From Achatina immaculata (taxonomy: Eukaryota; Mollusca; Gastropoda; Stylommatophora; Achatinidae): 64,000 nt of DNA. The stretch covers positions 40,862,267 to 40,926,266 of the forward strand of contig CM019696.1 in NCBI GenBank assembly GCA_009760885.1, given 5' to 3'. Below, piece after piece: positions 12,863 to 44,874 of the stretch. The translations under genes and the position numbers were made by a program. Below the pieces are notes generated by a model, which was given only the letters and a program-made list of their open reading frames with translations, searched no databases and was not told the origin of the DNA. How positions within the stretch are numbered: the stretch's first letter is position 1; each line of letters opens with the position of its first letter.

Positions 12863-15586
12863 AAAAAAGAAAGAAAGAAAGAAGTCGATGAAATGCAGAT
12901 GGGCAAATAAAGAAGAAGACAATATATTCTTGATGCCTTTTCTCTATTTCTATCGGCATCTTTCTTGTTTCTTGTTTTTCCAGATCATCTGTTAGTTTAT
13001 TTGTACATTTTAAACTTAGTCTTTCCAGCGTTTAGTCAAACATGTTCAGGCTTATAGATTAAGCTATTTTCAGTTTTATATTCTGTGCTGTAACCGCATC
13101 TTTCTGCTTTTTTTTTCAAAAAGAAAACTTCTTCTTCTTCGTTCGCATTGTCTGTCTATATCTGCAGTCCTGTCTCTTGGATAAATTTCACTGTTTTTTG
13201 TAACTCATGTATGGAACCGTAGAGCTTATCTTCTTTAGTGGTTTCACTGGGCCAGTAATTATTTCTCAGTGTCTCGTAGTTGATGCAGTTCTGGAGGATA
13301 TGTTCCACAGTTTGGGGCACCTGGGCACATGTACATAGATTAGTAGTACCAACCTTAAACTTTGTATACATATGACTTCGGAGTCGGCTGTGTTCTATTC
13401 GGAGACAGAAGATGGTGACTTGTTCTTTTCTGTTTAGCATGTGATAGTCATCATGTGGTGGTGTTTGTGGCTTCCTGTAGGTTTTTATCATGCTTTTCTT
13501 CTGATTATAGGTGATTGGTATGTCTGATTGCTCCATTTCAGTGCTCTCTTTAGCCAGATGGTCAGCTTTCTCATTGTCTGGTATCCCACAGTGGGAGGGA
13601 ATCCATTTCAAAGTGACTCCATGTTGTAAGCCAATTTTTGACAAGGCATCCTTAAGGTCTGGTAGTTTGTTGCACTGAAGAGCTTCCAGTACTGATCTTG
13701 CATCTGTGAGAATTACTACAGGACATGTATCAATTCTGGAGTCTGATAGTTTTTCTGCTGCAGCAATAATTGCCATAACTTCTGCATCAAAGTTGTTGCA
13801 GTATTTACCAGTGGGTATGGAAATCTTGTCAATGGTGTTGTTTGGATATTCAATATATGCTCCTGCCCCTCCATTCTTTATGGCATTATGTGCAGATCCA
13901 TCTGTATACACACGTATCCAGGTGTCACATGGATATTTGTCATCTAGAACACTAAGTGTGGCTGTTGATCTTACAAGACTGCTCTGCATCTCACCATTCT
14001 GCACACCTTTCACTTCAGTCTGAATAGTTATTTGTGTATAATCTGCTTCTTTCCATGGTGTATGCTCTGGTACAGATGATAATGGAGCGACTACAGTTGG
14101 AAGGTCAGGTATCAGCTTACGCATACGCTTGGCCTGATGAATAAAGCTGCTTCTTTTAAGCCGTCCTAATGCCAAGTTATTGAATCTCTCCTTCAGGGGA
14201 TGGCTTACAGAGCTAAGGAATTTTTCTCCCATGGTCATGACCTTTGTGTCTCTACGTTCCTTTAGCGCTTGAACACCAACTATGTTCTCCATTTCTACTA
14301 TTGGTGTGGACCTCATGGCACCTGTGATAATCCGTAGTGACTGATTTTGAACCTTGTCTAGATTATGCAGCGTAGTGTTTGATGCTGTGAACCAAGATGT
14401 TGAGCCATATTCTAAATGTGGTAGAATACTTTGCTGATATACATTCTTGAGGATTCTTTCACTAGCTCCCCATGTGGTTCCACTCAATTTTCTTAATATG
14501 GCTAGTTTTATTCTGGCTTTTGCTTCTGCACTGTTGATGTGTTGCTTCCAAGTCAGTTTTGAGTCAAAATTCACTCCTAAGTAAGTGGGTTGGTTGTCCA
14601 TCCTTAAGGGTATTTCATTTACAAAGATCTTACCTGCTTTCTGTTTAGATGAGAGGGTGAACAGAGTGGTACTTGATTTCTCTGAGTTGATACTTACACA
14701 CCATTTGTTTATCCAAAAAAGAAAACAATCTTGAAAAATTTGGGACAAGAAAAGGGATCGGGTGACAAAACGTTTTTTTTTTAATATATACGGTGTCACA
14801 ACAGAACAAAAAAAAAAAAAAAATCTACATAATCTAATGACGCGAACAGATGATAAAAGTCAAAAGTAAGAACTGGAAATAAATGTCGGAAAAACAAACG
14901 TTACGGTAATCAGTAGCAAAGAAAGAAAACCAGCAGAATATATATATATATATAAAGAGGAGAATTACTTGAACAGGTGAAAAGCTTCAGGCATTGGGGG
15001 CACAGAGGACAGAAAATACGAAATGGAAATTTAACAGAAGAATATGATCGGAAAAAAAAATTTACGAAGAATAAGGAAGATCCCTACGCCAAAACAAATA
15101 TCACAGCAACTGAGATTACGTATTGTAAAATGCTACATATTCTTAATATTCCTTTATTGTGTAGAAGCCTGGATCTTGAATAAGACAACAGAAAAGAAAA
15201 TAGAGTCTCTTGAAATGTGGAGATACAGAAGAACAGAGCGTATCCATTTGACAAAAAAAAAGTGCTAAACCAACTAGAAGTGAAAGAGAAATATTGAAAA
15301 TCATAAAAACAAGACAGCTCAGATTCTTCGGGCAGGTCAAGAGGCACAATGCTACATTGAAGACCCTTCTTTAAGGCAGGATCGAAGGGAAAAGAACAAG
15401 AGGACGACAGCAAAGCAGACTGGGAGGGGGTGGAGGATGGAGTGAGGCAACATCAAGAGATGGACAGGGACCAGCTTGGGCAAGTGCTGTACGAGGACAA
15501 GAAACAGAGCAGAGTGGCGATTCACAGCAGCCAACTTTTCACGAGGAGACGTCACGAAATGATGGTGATGATGATGATGGTGGTGG

Positions 15587-15658
<72 letters not shown>

Positions 15659-15847
15659 CAGACCATGCCTTATATTTCACACTCAAAATAATGTATTTCA
15701 GGGAACAGTTATGAATACATAAGTAAACAGGAAAAAGTCTAATTTACCTTCAATGGATACGCAACATAATATCCATAGAACCACACACGCAATAATACTT
15801 AAACAATGATTTGCAGTGAGTCGTCCATTAAGGTAGTTGATTATCAT
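5856..15847 (-). CDS. EGF-module protein with 11-residue repeat stalk (four exons, 3' end uncertain)
   Basis: Exons in transcription order: 15847-15748 (ATG, signal peptide), 10452-10321 (EGF-like module 1), 7719-7195 (repeat stalk plus module 2) and 5993-5856 (module 3). All junctions are phase 1, the usual arrangement for shuffled EGF exons, and all have GT-AG sites. The assembled part is about 298 residues: signal peptide 1-33, cysteine module about 35-77, eleven repeats at 80-200, EGF module 208-252, EGF module 253-298. The C-x3-C-x3-C spacings and GFYG...C motifs resemble MEGF/scavenger-receptor F type extracellular proteins, so a secreted or cell-surface binding protein is inferred. No transmembrane exon was found. 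Exons at 2679-2620 and 653-520 are phase-compatible and could complete it. The ligand is unknown. Confidence 0.7.
6000..7190. other. Intron of the EGF-module gene
   Basis: AT-rich, no recognised repeat family and no further cysteine-rich exon seen on the minus strand. Plus-strand open frames here are short and unremarkable. Confidence 0.5.
7195..7719 (-). CDS. Exon 3: eleven 11-residue repeats plus EGF-like module 2
   Basis: 525 nt from acceptor TTGTTGCAG to donor GAAG|GTAATT, phase 1-1. An alternative in-frame acceptor TTTTTGCAG would start the exon at 7761 and add 14 residues. Residues 80-200 are eleven consecutive 11-mers such as NELKEKDTAMI, NELKHEDIAAT and NELNQKDTSTI. The first and last units have EP in place of EL, and the stalk ends in a Thr run that could be O-glycosylated. 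The exon then encodes CDDGFYGINCTLVCPKNC and the rest of an EGF module to residue 252. Confidence 0.8.
7352..7714 (-). repeat. Coding 33-bp minisatellite, 11 units
   Basis: 363 bp made of eleven in-frame 33-bp units encoding the charged 11-mer stalk. The consensus residues are N-E-L-K-E-K-D-I-A-T-T, with Leu at position 3 and Asp at 7 most constant. Confidence 0.88.
7780..9890. other. Intron of the EGF-module gene
   Basis: About 2.1 kb without a recognised gene. It holds a duplicated 23-bp stretch containing ACATAAACGTGTGTATGT near 8724-8764 and GT-rich tracts near 8930. A plus-strand open frame at 9412-9627 has a hydrophobic segment but no start context, splice partner or recognised family. 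Confidence 0.5.
9895..9990 (+). mobile_element. SINE family 2 copy (tRNA-derived), partial
   Basis: Shares GTCGTCCTGCCGGTGTCA, a T run and CACGTCTAAAGTTCTTTG with copies at 16.4 kb (reverse) and 26.4 kb. The copy at 26.4 kb keeps a clear pol III B box, so the family is tRNA-derived. Confidence 0.6.
10321..10452 (-). CDS. Exon 2: cysteine-rich EGF-like module 1
   Basis: 132 nt, acceptor TTATCTCCAG and donor ACG|GTAAGA, phase 1-1. Encodes CPVDQKENCTSQCNLTCSS then KDCGETGECKPDC and GSDCEN, the cysteine pattern of an EGF/scavenger-receptor module. Joins the signal-peptide exon in frame through an Ala codon. Confidence 0.8.
10700..11385 (+). mobile_element. LINE family B, 5'-truncated copy with open 3' frame
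   Basis: The plus-strand frame at 10724-11347 encodes 207 residues of the region after the reverse transcriptase active site. It begins with KIPLNRNGKIHIEGTD, has the FAYLGSYIDQDGDT block and ACESWKTTKETDKKL, and ends RWTYVGHLMRR and KRGRPRETLKRTLLRE. It finishes at CGTTTAACGGCACGGGAAGG followed by an (ATAAG)n tail. The catalytic FADD box lies upstream and is missing, so it cannot move. The frame is uninterrupted, suggesting a fairly recent insertion. It sits in the first intron of the EGF-module gene, opposite strand. Confidence 0.88.
11400..12820. other. Intron, unique sequence with a CA-rich tract
   Basis: No gene recognised. (CA)n-rich sequence at 11950-12020 and an ATAATATATACA-type repeat near 12600-12670. 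Confidence 0.5.
12824..12885. repeat. (GAAA)n microsatellite
   Basis: About 15 units of GAAA with one interruption. Confidence 0.95.
13128..14745 (-). mobile_element. LINE family RH1, RNase H-bearing, 5'-truncated
   Basis: Minus-strand element with the last part of a reverse transcriptase, a complete RNase H domain, a zinc-binding tail and a GAA-type 3' tail (13128-13142). The upstream endonuclease and catalytic reverse transcriptase are missing; homology starts at WINKWCVSINSEKSST near 14730. RNase H inside the LINE places it in the I/jockey-like group of non-LTR elements. It lies in intron 1 of the EGF-module gene in the same orientation. Confidence 0.88.
13156..14730 (-). CDS. LINE polyprotein C-terminus: RT thumb, RNase H, zinc knuckle
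   Basis: Uninterrupted frame of about 525 codons. In order: post-catalytic RT segment with QPTYLGVNFDSKLTWKQHI, then a connector. RNase H keeps all its active-site blocks: VYTDGSAHNA (Asp), FDAEVMAIIAAAE (Glu), VILTDARSVLEAL (Asp) and IPSHCGIPDNEKADHLAKE (His and Asp). The C-terminal CTCAQVPQTVEHILQNC is a Cys/His zinc-binding motif typical of this LINE group. RNase H would remove RNA from the cDNA hybrid. No YADD/FADD box is present, so the piece is inactive as a retrotransposon although the frame is intact. Confidence 0.88.
   Translation of the reverse strand, partial: DCFLFWINKWCVSINSEKSSTTLFTLSSKQKAGKIFVNEIPLRMDNQPTYLGVNFDSKLTWKQHINSAEAKARIKLAILRKLSGTTWGASERILKNVYQQSILPHLEYGSTSWFTASNTTLHNLDKVQNQSLRIITGAMRSTPIVEMENIVGVQALKERRDTKVMTMGEKFLSSVSHPLKERFNNLALGRLKRSSFIHQAKRMRKLIPDLPTVVAPLSSVPEHTPWKEADYTQITIQTEVKGVQNGEMQSSLVRSTATLSVLDDKYPCDTWIRVYTDGSAHNAIKNGGAGAYIEYPNNTIDKISIPTGKYCNNFDAEVMAIIAAAEKLSDSRIDTCPVVILTDARSVLEALQCNKLPDLKDALSKIGLQHGVTLKWIPSHCGIPDNEKADHLAKESTEMEQSDIPITYNQKKSMIKTYRKPQTPPHDDYHMLNRKEQVTIFCLRIEHSRLRSHMYTKFKVGTTNLCTCAQVPQTVEHILQNCINYETLRNNYWPSETTKEDKLYGSIHELQKTVKFIQETGLQI
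14860..15555 (+). mobile_element. LINE family E, degenerate 3' fragment
   Basis: Plus-strand frames, broken by shifts, read VGKTNVTVISSKERKPAE, then after a short (TA)n tract LQALGAQRTENTKWKFNRR, then CYIFLIFLYCVEAWILNKTT and EWRFTAANFSRGDVTK. This is the order of a LINE C-terminus. The TA tract at 14939-14955 falls at the same place as the one in family D at 1.46 kb. It runs into a (GAT)n tail. Confidence 0.72.
15561..15658. repeat. (ATG/GAT)n microsatellite, LINE E tail
   Basis: About 30 trinucleotide units directly after the family E 3' end. It produces poly-Met and poly-His frames that are not genes. Confidence 0.95.
15748..15847 (-). CDS. Exon 1: start codon and signal peptide
   Basis: ATG at 15847 (minus strand). 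Encodes MIINYLNGRLTANHCLSIIA then CVVLWILCCVSIE, an N-terminal segment with a hydrophobic core as in a signal peptide. It ends in phase 1 at GAAG|GTAAAT and joins exon 2 in frame. Chosen as the start because it supplies the Met, the hydrophobic core and the right phase. Confidence 0.65.
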
Positions 15848-15849
15848 TT

Positions 15850-16400
15850 CCAACGAGCTCTTCTATCTTGAGGAAAGATTACGAGAATTTGAAACGCCTC
15901 TTTGCATGTGGCAAACACAGGACAAGTTTACTTTATTGTTTGTAATAGTGTGTTACTACGCCCACCTTTCGTAACGTAACCAGTTTCCCTATATTCTAGA
16001 GAATATGAGCGACCTTGAACTGTGCTATGGGATTCCTTTGGAGTCATGTTTCATTTTTACTATTGTATTTTCAAAGTTCTCTGTTTTTCTGTCTATCTTT
16101 TCTTTTTTCCCCTTTTTTTTCGTCTTCTCCTTTCTTCTTCTTTTCTTTATCTTTTTCTCCTATAACTAATTTTTTCTTCAGTATTCAATATCTATCATAA
16201 TTTTTAATCTTCTATTTTTTAATTGTCTTTTGTCTTCTTATTTCAATATCCTTTACTGTTTCCATTATTGTTATTTTTTTAAAATTTTTGCTTTATTACT
16301 TTTTAGTTACTGTATAGTTTTGTTCCCTCTTCCTTATACAATGCTCAAACTTAGCAGATAGGAGAGTTGCGTACAGTACAAGTGGTATGAAACAGTGTTG
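15850..16400. other. Region upstream of the EGF-module gene
   Basis: Would contain its promoter and 5' UTR. CT-rich stretches near 16080-16160. No core promoter element can be assigned with confidence. Confidence 0.4.
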
Positions 16401-16409
16401 TATGGTTAA

Positions 16410-16545
16410 ACTATAAAATACAAAGAACTTTAGACGTGAGATAGGGAAAAAAAAGTGTGCGAGAATAACCGTGACACCGGCAGGACGAGCAATCGCCCAG
16501 CATCAAGAGCACAAAGCACTGGTCATTGGTAGAAGTTCATCTCTC
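16410..16545 (-). mobile_element. SINE family 2 copy, reverse orientation
   Basis: Reverse complement reads GCTCGTCCTGCCGGTGTCAC, a T run and CACGTCTAAAGTTCTTTG, matching the copies at 9.9 and 26.4 kb. Confidence 0.6.
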
Positions 16546-16577
16546 GTATAGGGCTGCGCTTCTACTACTACTACTAC

Positions 16578-17770
16578 TACTCTCTCTCTCTCTCTCTCTC
16601 TCTGAACCTTAAGTGCCAAGGGCACATGGAGCTTCTGCATGGGTTTTCCACAAATGCCTGTCCTTTGCCTTTTTTTTCTGCTCTTGCCCAGGTGAGCCCT
16701 CTATTGCTCAACATTCTCTCTGTTGTTCTTCTCCATGTCTCTTTTGGTCTACCCTTATTTCTGTTCCCCTGTGGTGTCCATCTTAGTGCTATTTTTAGTA
16801 GTGAGTTGTCAGTCATTCGGAGCACATGTCCCAGCCATCGCCAGCGTCTTTCCTCAATAATTGCTGTAGGTGGCTTCATCTGCATTTCTGCCAACAAGAT
16901 GTTATTTTCTTATGGTTTTTGGCCAAAATATTTTTCTAATTCTTCGTAAACAGTTAGTCTGGAAAGAATACAACTTGTTTTCTATGGTTTTGGTGATTTT
17001 CCAGCATTCACGTCCATAGAGTAGTACACTTAGAACATTACTCTTAAATATCATGATTTTCGTATTCATGCTTAGTTTTTTTTTATTTCCATGTAGTCTG
17101 CAGCATTGCAAAAGCCTGGTTTGCTCTAGTAAGTCTGCTGTTGATATCCTCTGTGTTGCCTCAATTTTCTACTACTCTACTGCCAAGATATACAAATTCG
17201 TTGACTTTCTCCACTAACTTGCTATCTACTCTGAGTACATTTCTGTTGTTCACATTTTGCTTCATTAACTTTGTCTTTCCTACGTTGATCTTTAGTCCTA
17301 TGTTGTTTGCATTCTGAGTTAGTTTGTTTATTTTATCTTGCATGTCTTTGCGGCTGCTTGATAGTAGACAAATGTCGTCCGCAAAGTCAAGGTCCTCCAG
17401 CACTGTGTCGAGGGTCCATAGTAATCATCTGTGTTTGTCTGATGTTGCCTCATTCATTAACCAGTCTACTGCCAAGATAAATAATGTTGGAGATAGTACA
17501 CATCCCTGTTTCACTCCTGTTTGTACACTAAAACTGCTGCAGGTATGTTCTCCACAGATCACTTTGCACTGAAAACCCTCGTATAAGGCTTTGATTACAA
17601 TCTTATGGGGGAGGCCATGCCATCTTATGATCTTCCAAAGTGCATCTCTGTTGACACTGTCAAAGGCTTTCTCAAAATCTATAAACCATGCATACGTTGT
17701 GCTATGCACTCATTTGCTGTTCTAATATTTGTATATGTACAAATATGTGGTCTATGCATGATCTTCCTTT
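16578..17770 (-). mobile_element. LINE family A, 5'-truncated and frameshifted
   Basis: Minus-strand copy ending at 16578 with an (AG)n tail next to AAGGTTCAGAGAGAG. In pieces it encodes the RT core (FIDFEKAFDSVNRDALWKI, TGVKQGCVLSPTLF, DFADDICLLSSS) and the C-terminus (FVYLGSRVVEN, RWRWLGHVLRMTDNS, KGRPKETWRRTTERML). The frame is broken at several points compared with the intact copy at 62.2-63.9 kb. CTACTACTAC-type sequence flanks both ends. Confidence 0.9.
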
Positions 17771-18235
17771 CCTAAATCCTGTCTCTACTACTATTACTAC
17801 TAGTAATAATAATATTACTACTACTACTAATACTTCTTCAACACCTTTGTAATATTCTTACTTCTAACAACATTAGCAATAACAATAACGGATAGAAACT
17901 GTGAGTATTACATACTGAGCACATTCTCAGTAACAAACTTTCTAAAGTGGAAATCATTCACAGGTTGGGTTTAAAAATCGCCGTCCATATTTTGTATATT
18001 CATGTATTAGACTGGCGTGGGCGGTGTTAAGAGCGAGCAAGCGTTCATGGGAGAAATATCGCATTTTTAATACAATACACTTGTTGAAAATAGATACAGT
18101 TTTTGCTTTCGCTTGGGCTGTACTCACGTCCGTGTGTGCATGAGTGCGTATGCGTATGTGTTTGTATATGGGTGAGTGTGTGTATGCGTGTGAGTGACGC
18201 TCTTTAAAAAAAAAGATGAAAATGTTCCGTAATAT

Positions 18236-18665
18236 TAAGTTTGAATGGAAAAAAACAACTGAAATGCAACAACAAATTAGATGCAATACACCAACTACAA
18301 AGACATCAACAAAACCATCCTCTTTCGTATGAGGACAGGCCACTGCAGACTACATCGACTCAAAATGTCTCACACAGACGAGTGTTCATGTGGCAGTGGA
18401 GTCCAGACTCCAGAACATATCCTTCAGGAGTGCCCAAGCCATGCGGACCTGAGGCGTGAGACATGGCCAGAGAACAACAGTCTTGGGACAAAAGCTTTGG
18501 GACTCCTATCAGGATCTGGAGAGGACTGCGAACTTTGCCATGTTGACAGGGATCAGGATCTGGCGTGACCAACAACCTCGAACGCAAAAGAAGAAACGGA
18601 GCGAAGAAATAAGTGCATGCTCAGATTCGTCAGAATTTAGAAAAAGTCTGAGAAAAACGAAAGTC
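18236..18665 (+). mobile_element. LINE family RH2, 3' end fragment
   Basis: Plus-strand frames contain KKQLKCNN, RMRTGHCRLHRLKMSHTDEC and CGSGVQTPEHILQECPSHAD, the Cys/His zinc motif that ends RNase H-type LINEs, then ETWPENN and a GAAGAAA tail. A homologous copy in reverse orientation lies at 38.09-38.64 kb. The RT and RNase H are missing. Confidence 0.75.
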
Positions 18666-18717
18666 TAGTCTCGATAATTACATACAGTCAGTGTGCTGAG
18701 TATTTATATGATTTACA

Positions 18718-19015
18718 AATCATCATCATCAGGTGCCGTGCCGACTGGCGTTGGCTATTATGCTTCTCAGAGTACACGATCCTTCGTGCAGGCCAGTTCA
18801 TCAACTAGTTATCTCCTCTCACACCATCTCGTCAGACTGTCCGGTATCATTTCTCTTGGCCTTCCTTTGGCTCTTCTTCCCTCTATTTTTCATGTTATAA
18901 TATTGTCAATCCCCCCCCCCTCTTCTCATTGCATGTCCTATGAAAGTACATTCCTCTCTCTCTCTTATTTTTTTTACTAGATGTTTTGTATCTCTCGTTC
19001 TTCTCAAACATTTAC
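18718..19015 (-). mobile_element. LINE family C, 3' end fragment, reverse
   Basis: Starts with CATCATCATCAGGTGCCGTG (the 3' tail read backwards) and matches the first 300 bases of the copy at 25017-25752. Frame broken. Confidence 0.85.
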
Positions 19016-19019
19016 AAAT

Positions 19020-19663
19020 AGAGAGCTTAAACTGGATGAGCATTTTCACACTGTATCATGTATATGTTAATGTACTTAATATACAGAGTAAAATAATTTA
19101 ATGATCCATGACAAGAGCTATATGGATATAAAAATAATCCACTAAATGAACAAACATTTCTAACAGGGAACATTCCCGTATCATGTGAATTAAATATTAG
19201 AAATAACCGAAGAAAACTTTTACCGAAACGGGGAACCATACAAAGCTATGAGCACTCACAGATTTTTTTAGACATATTTTCTCACTGCGTGTTTTCACGT
19301 GCGTTGTTGACAGCAGCGTCGGGTCATTGATCTCGTTTTTTCTTTTTCTTTTCGCACCATGACTATGAATCTTCTGGAGCTATCCGCTGTTTATAATCAT
19401 TATTATAGTCATCATACTAACACAGCAGAACCTTCGTCAGTATTTCTCGAGATTTCTTTTTGTGGAGTTCACATGATTGAATTTGTAATTCTCCCACGCT
19501 CAAACGTCTGTCAAGTCCGGTCTTTCAAGTTCGTCTTCCTGACTATCCGTTTCCTTATAGGCAGGATGATCTGTTTCAGAGAGGCAAACAACAGTACAGT
19601 TCATCAGATTGTCAAAGAAATAACACCTCACCAACTCCATTAGACATATATATGTATGTGTGT

Positions 19664-19702
<39 letters not shown>

Positions 19703-20440
19703 GTCCGCTTACCTAATTTGCTTTTAAAACTACTTACATGTATTTCTGTTCTGTTTCGTTTTGTTTTGCTTGTTTTTTCCCTTCAGTTTGCAAATGAGAA
19801 TATATAAGTTCTAAGTAGCACAATCGGTGTCTTCCTAGCTGTGCCTTTACTTATGTCTGCTGACCAGTCCTTCCATACGTTTACGTATATGACATTTGTA
19901 TACTTTGATATCTCTCTATTTTCTCATTTCTCCGGTTGTTTTTCCTCCAGTCTTGCATCTGAGAATAAATTTCTATAAATTCGAAACAGGCCAATTTAGG
20001 CAACATAATAACTCATCCGTTTTAACTTTTCTCCAACATGTCTCTTGTTGTCTTGATGTCCATTGTTGTTCCTTGTTAATAAAATAAATCAAATGCTTTC
20101 CCTCTTAGTTATCACGTATCTTCAATTTATTTATTCTGTCATTTTTCTCCGCTTTAATTTTTTTCCACTTGCTTGAAAAGTAAAATTAGCATTCTCACTG
20201 TTACTTCCTGATTTAAGATGACTTCGCATAACTTCTAGCTTGAGAACCGTTCGCTAAGAGCGTGTGTGATAGCAAGATGATTTAGTTTCATCTTTGACAC
20301 TGGTCACAATACGCGATTGTTTCAACTCTTTGACACGAGATAGCCCAAAGATATGTTTTGTCTTATAATGTCAGAACTGAAGAGAGGTGATACTGGTTTA
20401 GAACTGTTGAACTAAATCTAGAGCTGCTTTGTTTTTGTTC
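19020..20440. other. Intergenic region before the EVI5-like gene
   Basis: No TBC-domain exon or other coding exon was recognised. (GT)n(GA)n microsatellite at 19661-19700. The EVI5-like gene's promoter would be expected here. Confidence 0.45.
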
Positions 20441-20454
20441 TCTTATTTTAATCA

Positions 20455-42187
<21,733 letters not shown>

Positions 42188-42580
42188 TAATTTTTGTTTA
42201 AAAGTGTAAATCTGTGCTGAATGAAAGCATAATCTGATCTTCCTTGTTTAAAAACAGAGTAAGCAAAATCTTGTTTTCATAATGCCTCCTTGTGCATAGA
42301 ACACCCTTACTGATATTACATAATTTCAGAGCTGCCCATTTGGTACAGATGTGCTTCTTGTCATAATTTTTGTAGCCTGATATTAGCATTCACTCTGGTG
42401 TAAATTAGAGTTGTCAAACTCATCTCTCGTTATCAGATTTTTCAGATTTAAAAAGTTACACATAGCTTACATTCATCTTTACCATTACCAAAGTTGCCAG
42501 TCCTGTCAAAAACAGATTAACATCATATTTTGTGTCTAAACTAAATCTGAGCCTTCATTTTTCAAGAGCTCAGAATTTAG

Positions 42581-42865
42581 TGGGAGCCTGGTTGCAAGAG
42601 TGGTTAGGCACTTGGTTTACCAATATGGGGTACTGGGTTCAGTCCCAGCAGTGGGGATTTTTTTCTGGTATACACTGAAAAAGGCCCTGGGGTTCACCCA
42701 GCCTCTAAAAATTGGTACCAGAGAAACTGGGGAAGTAAATGTGGCCAGGTATGGTGCTGAGGACATCACACTTTCATGTGCCGAAGGTCATGGAAAATAC
42801 GAGTCTAACACCATATTCTCCAATATGCCTTAACGGCATGGAAATGGGAATTTTACCTTTACCTT
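42581..42865 (+). mobile_element. SINE family 1 copy d, near full length
   Basis: GGAGCCTGGTTGCAAGAGTGG and GGTTCAGTCCCAG boxes, the shared body (CCTCTAAAAATTGGTACCAG) and a TTTTACCTTTACC tail that matches the AAAGGT tail of copy a in reverse. Confidence 0.87.
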
Positions 42866-43251
42866 CAGAATTTATTGATGAGATGATCAATCTCATTCTC
42901 ACATTGTTTTCCATAACATATATGTCAGGTCATTATTTTTTAAAAAGACTTTGCTGGAGTACATGGAGAGCCGGGCTGAAGCTGAACCACTTTGCCTTTA
43001 TAAGGTAGTCCTCTACCAGCTGTTCTTCTCCTGAAAAATAATATATTTCAACCACTAACAATAACCATTTAAAATTCATATTTTTCTGTTTCTGTGAATC
43101 AATTTCTTTTCAATTCAACCATTCAAAAAACTGTATATATATGTATGACTTGTTAAGTTAATAATAAGAATTTATGAGATTAATGAAAAAAAAACATATT
43201 CAGTTACAAATCAGTTTAATTATGAGTTCATGTGAAGCTTTGTTGTGGATG

Positions 43252-43257
43252 AATAAA
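43252..43257 (+). terminator. Polyadenylation signal AATAAA
   Basis: GAATAAAATTTTGAAAGCA followed by a T/G-rich stretch about 20 bases on, the normal layout for a cleavage site. It could serve the open exon ending at 42187. Confidence 0.4.
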
Positions 43258-43609
43258 ATTTTGAAAGCATTTTTGTTTTGTTTTGTTTTGTGCTCACATG
43301 TTTAAGTTCTCTCATATTCCTCTGCTCAATACACCATGTTTTGACCAGCTCAGAATGCAATATCAAATGAGAAGCGGTCAATATTTTGATCAACTAAATT
43401 TATAAAAATACTCCTAGAATAGATTATGTTGTGCTCAAACCAACAATTCTGCATATTACAAGAAGTAATCTTCATGTAGTTGAAGGCTAGAAGAACTTGA
43501 CAACTATTGCAAAAATGAAGAACTGGACTGCTTCATTTTTGTTCAATAACATAAGATGATGTAACACAAAGAAAAAAATAACGCACAAAGAAAAAAGTAA
43601 TAGTTGACT

Positions 43610-43915
43610 ATGACATTAACCAACTTTCAGTATTACTCATTGAGGAACTGACACATAATACTAGCCAATTTTCAATACTACTCAATGGAGAATTGACACT
43701 TGACACTAACCATCTTTCAATATGTACTTAATGAAGAGTTAACACTAGTCAACTTCAGCACTACTCACTAGAGAACTGACACTTGACACTAACCAGCTTT
43801 CAATATTACTCATTAAAGAAATGACACTAGTCAACTTTCAATACTACTCTGTGGGGGACTAACACATGACACTAACCAATTCTCAATACTGCTCAAAGAT
43901 TTGACACTTCCACTC
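43610..43915. repeat. Minisatellite, unit about 45 bp
   Basis: Six to seven degenerate copies of a unit with CTAACCAACTTTCAATA, TACTCA and GAACTGACACTTGACA. Confidence 0.85.
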
Positions 43916-44314
43916 TTAGTGCTCAGTTTTGGGACCATATGTGACCAGTATTACATTTCACTTCTTTACACAACTGCCAAATGAAAATTGTCACTACTGC
44001 TTGGTAAAGAAGGTACTCTCCATGGTCCACAGACAGCTTTTGTATAATACCAACCTCTTTGGAATGATTAAAAACAAATGACCAATGATGTGTAAAAGTA
44101 AATATAATTTTCATATTTAAAGTGCTGACATCACTACTAAGCCTGTTTAACTCAACTGTTTGAATACATGAATGAGGCCATTTTCGTTGTCAATATGCAC
44201 CAGTAGAACCCTATTGTGTCTTTTCACTGAAATACATCTAATTTATCCAAGCCGTTTTACAGCCAAATCAAAAGCCTGACAGTCCAATAGCTGGGATGGT
44301 TCAGGCTCTACAAA

Positions 44315-44759
44315 TTTAACCCTAATCTAAGACATTAATAAAAATGTAACCATAATCTAAGACATTAATACAAATTTAACCCTAATCTAAGACATTAATA
44401 AAAATGTAACCATAATCTAAGACATTAATAAAAATGTAACCCTAATCTAAGACATTAGTACAAATGTAACCCTAATCTAAGACATTAATAAAAATGTAAC
44501 CCTAATCTAAGACATTAATACAAATTTAACCCTAATCTAAGACATTAGTACAAATTTAACCCTAATTTAAGACATTAATAAAAATGTAACCCTAATCTAA
44601 GACATTAATACAAATTTAACCCTAATCTAAGACATTAATACAAATATAACCCTAATCTAAGACATTAATACAAATTTAACCCTAATCTAAGACATTAATA
44701 CAAATATAACCCTAATCTAAGACATTAATACAAATTTAACCCTAATCTAAGACATTAAT
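44315..44759. repeat. Minisatellite, exact 30-bp unit, about 15 copies
   Basis: Unit TAACCCTAATCTAAGACATT plus AATACAAATT or AATAAAAATG. The spacing is strictly 30 bp. Each unit contains TAACCCTAA, one and a half telomere repeats. Confidence 0.95.
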
Positions 44760-44874
44760 CAAGGAGTAGGATAAAATAATGAAAAGAAAATTTAATTATC
44801 AGAGGAATTTGAATTTGTCAAAAGAAGCAATGGGTGAGAAGATGCGGCAATAAGATTACAATGGTGGCTAATCA

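Noticed and set aside
13156..14730. Host RNase H gene
   Set aside because: RNase H is fused to a LINE RT tail and zinc motif with a GAA tail, so it is a retrotransposon.
15352..15714. Poly-His and poly-Met frames
   Set aside because: Translation of the GAT microsatellite; not a histidine-rich protein.
16000..20440. Hidden TBC-domain exons
   Set aside because: Looked for the conserved TBC motifs (Arg- and Gln-finger blocks) on the plus strand; only LINE, SINE and simple repeats seen.
44315..44759. CRISPR array or true telomere
   Set aside because: Direct 30-bp repeats have no unique spacers, and the hexamer does not repeat alone; it is a eukaryotic minisatellite.
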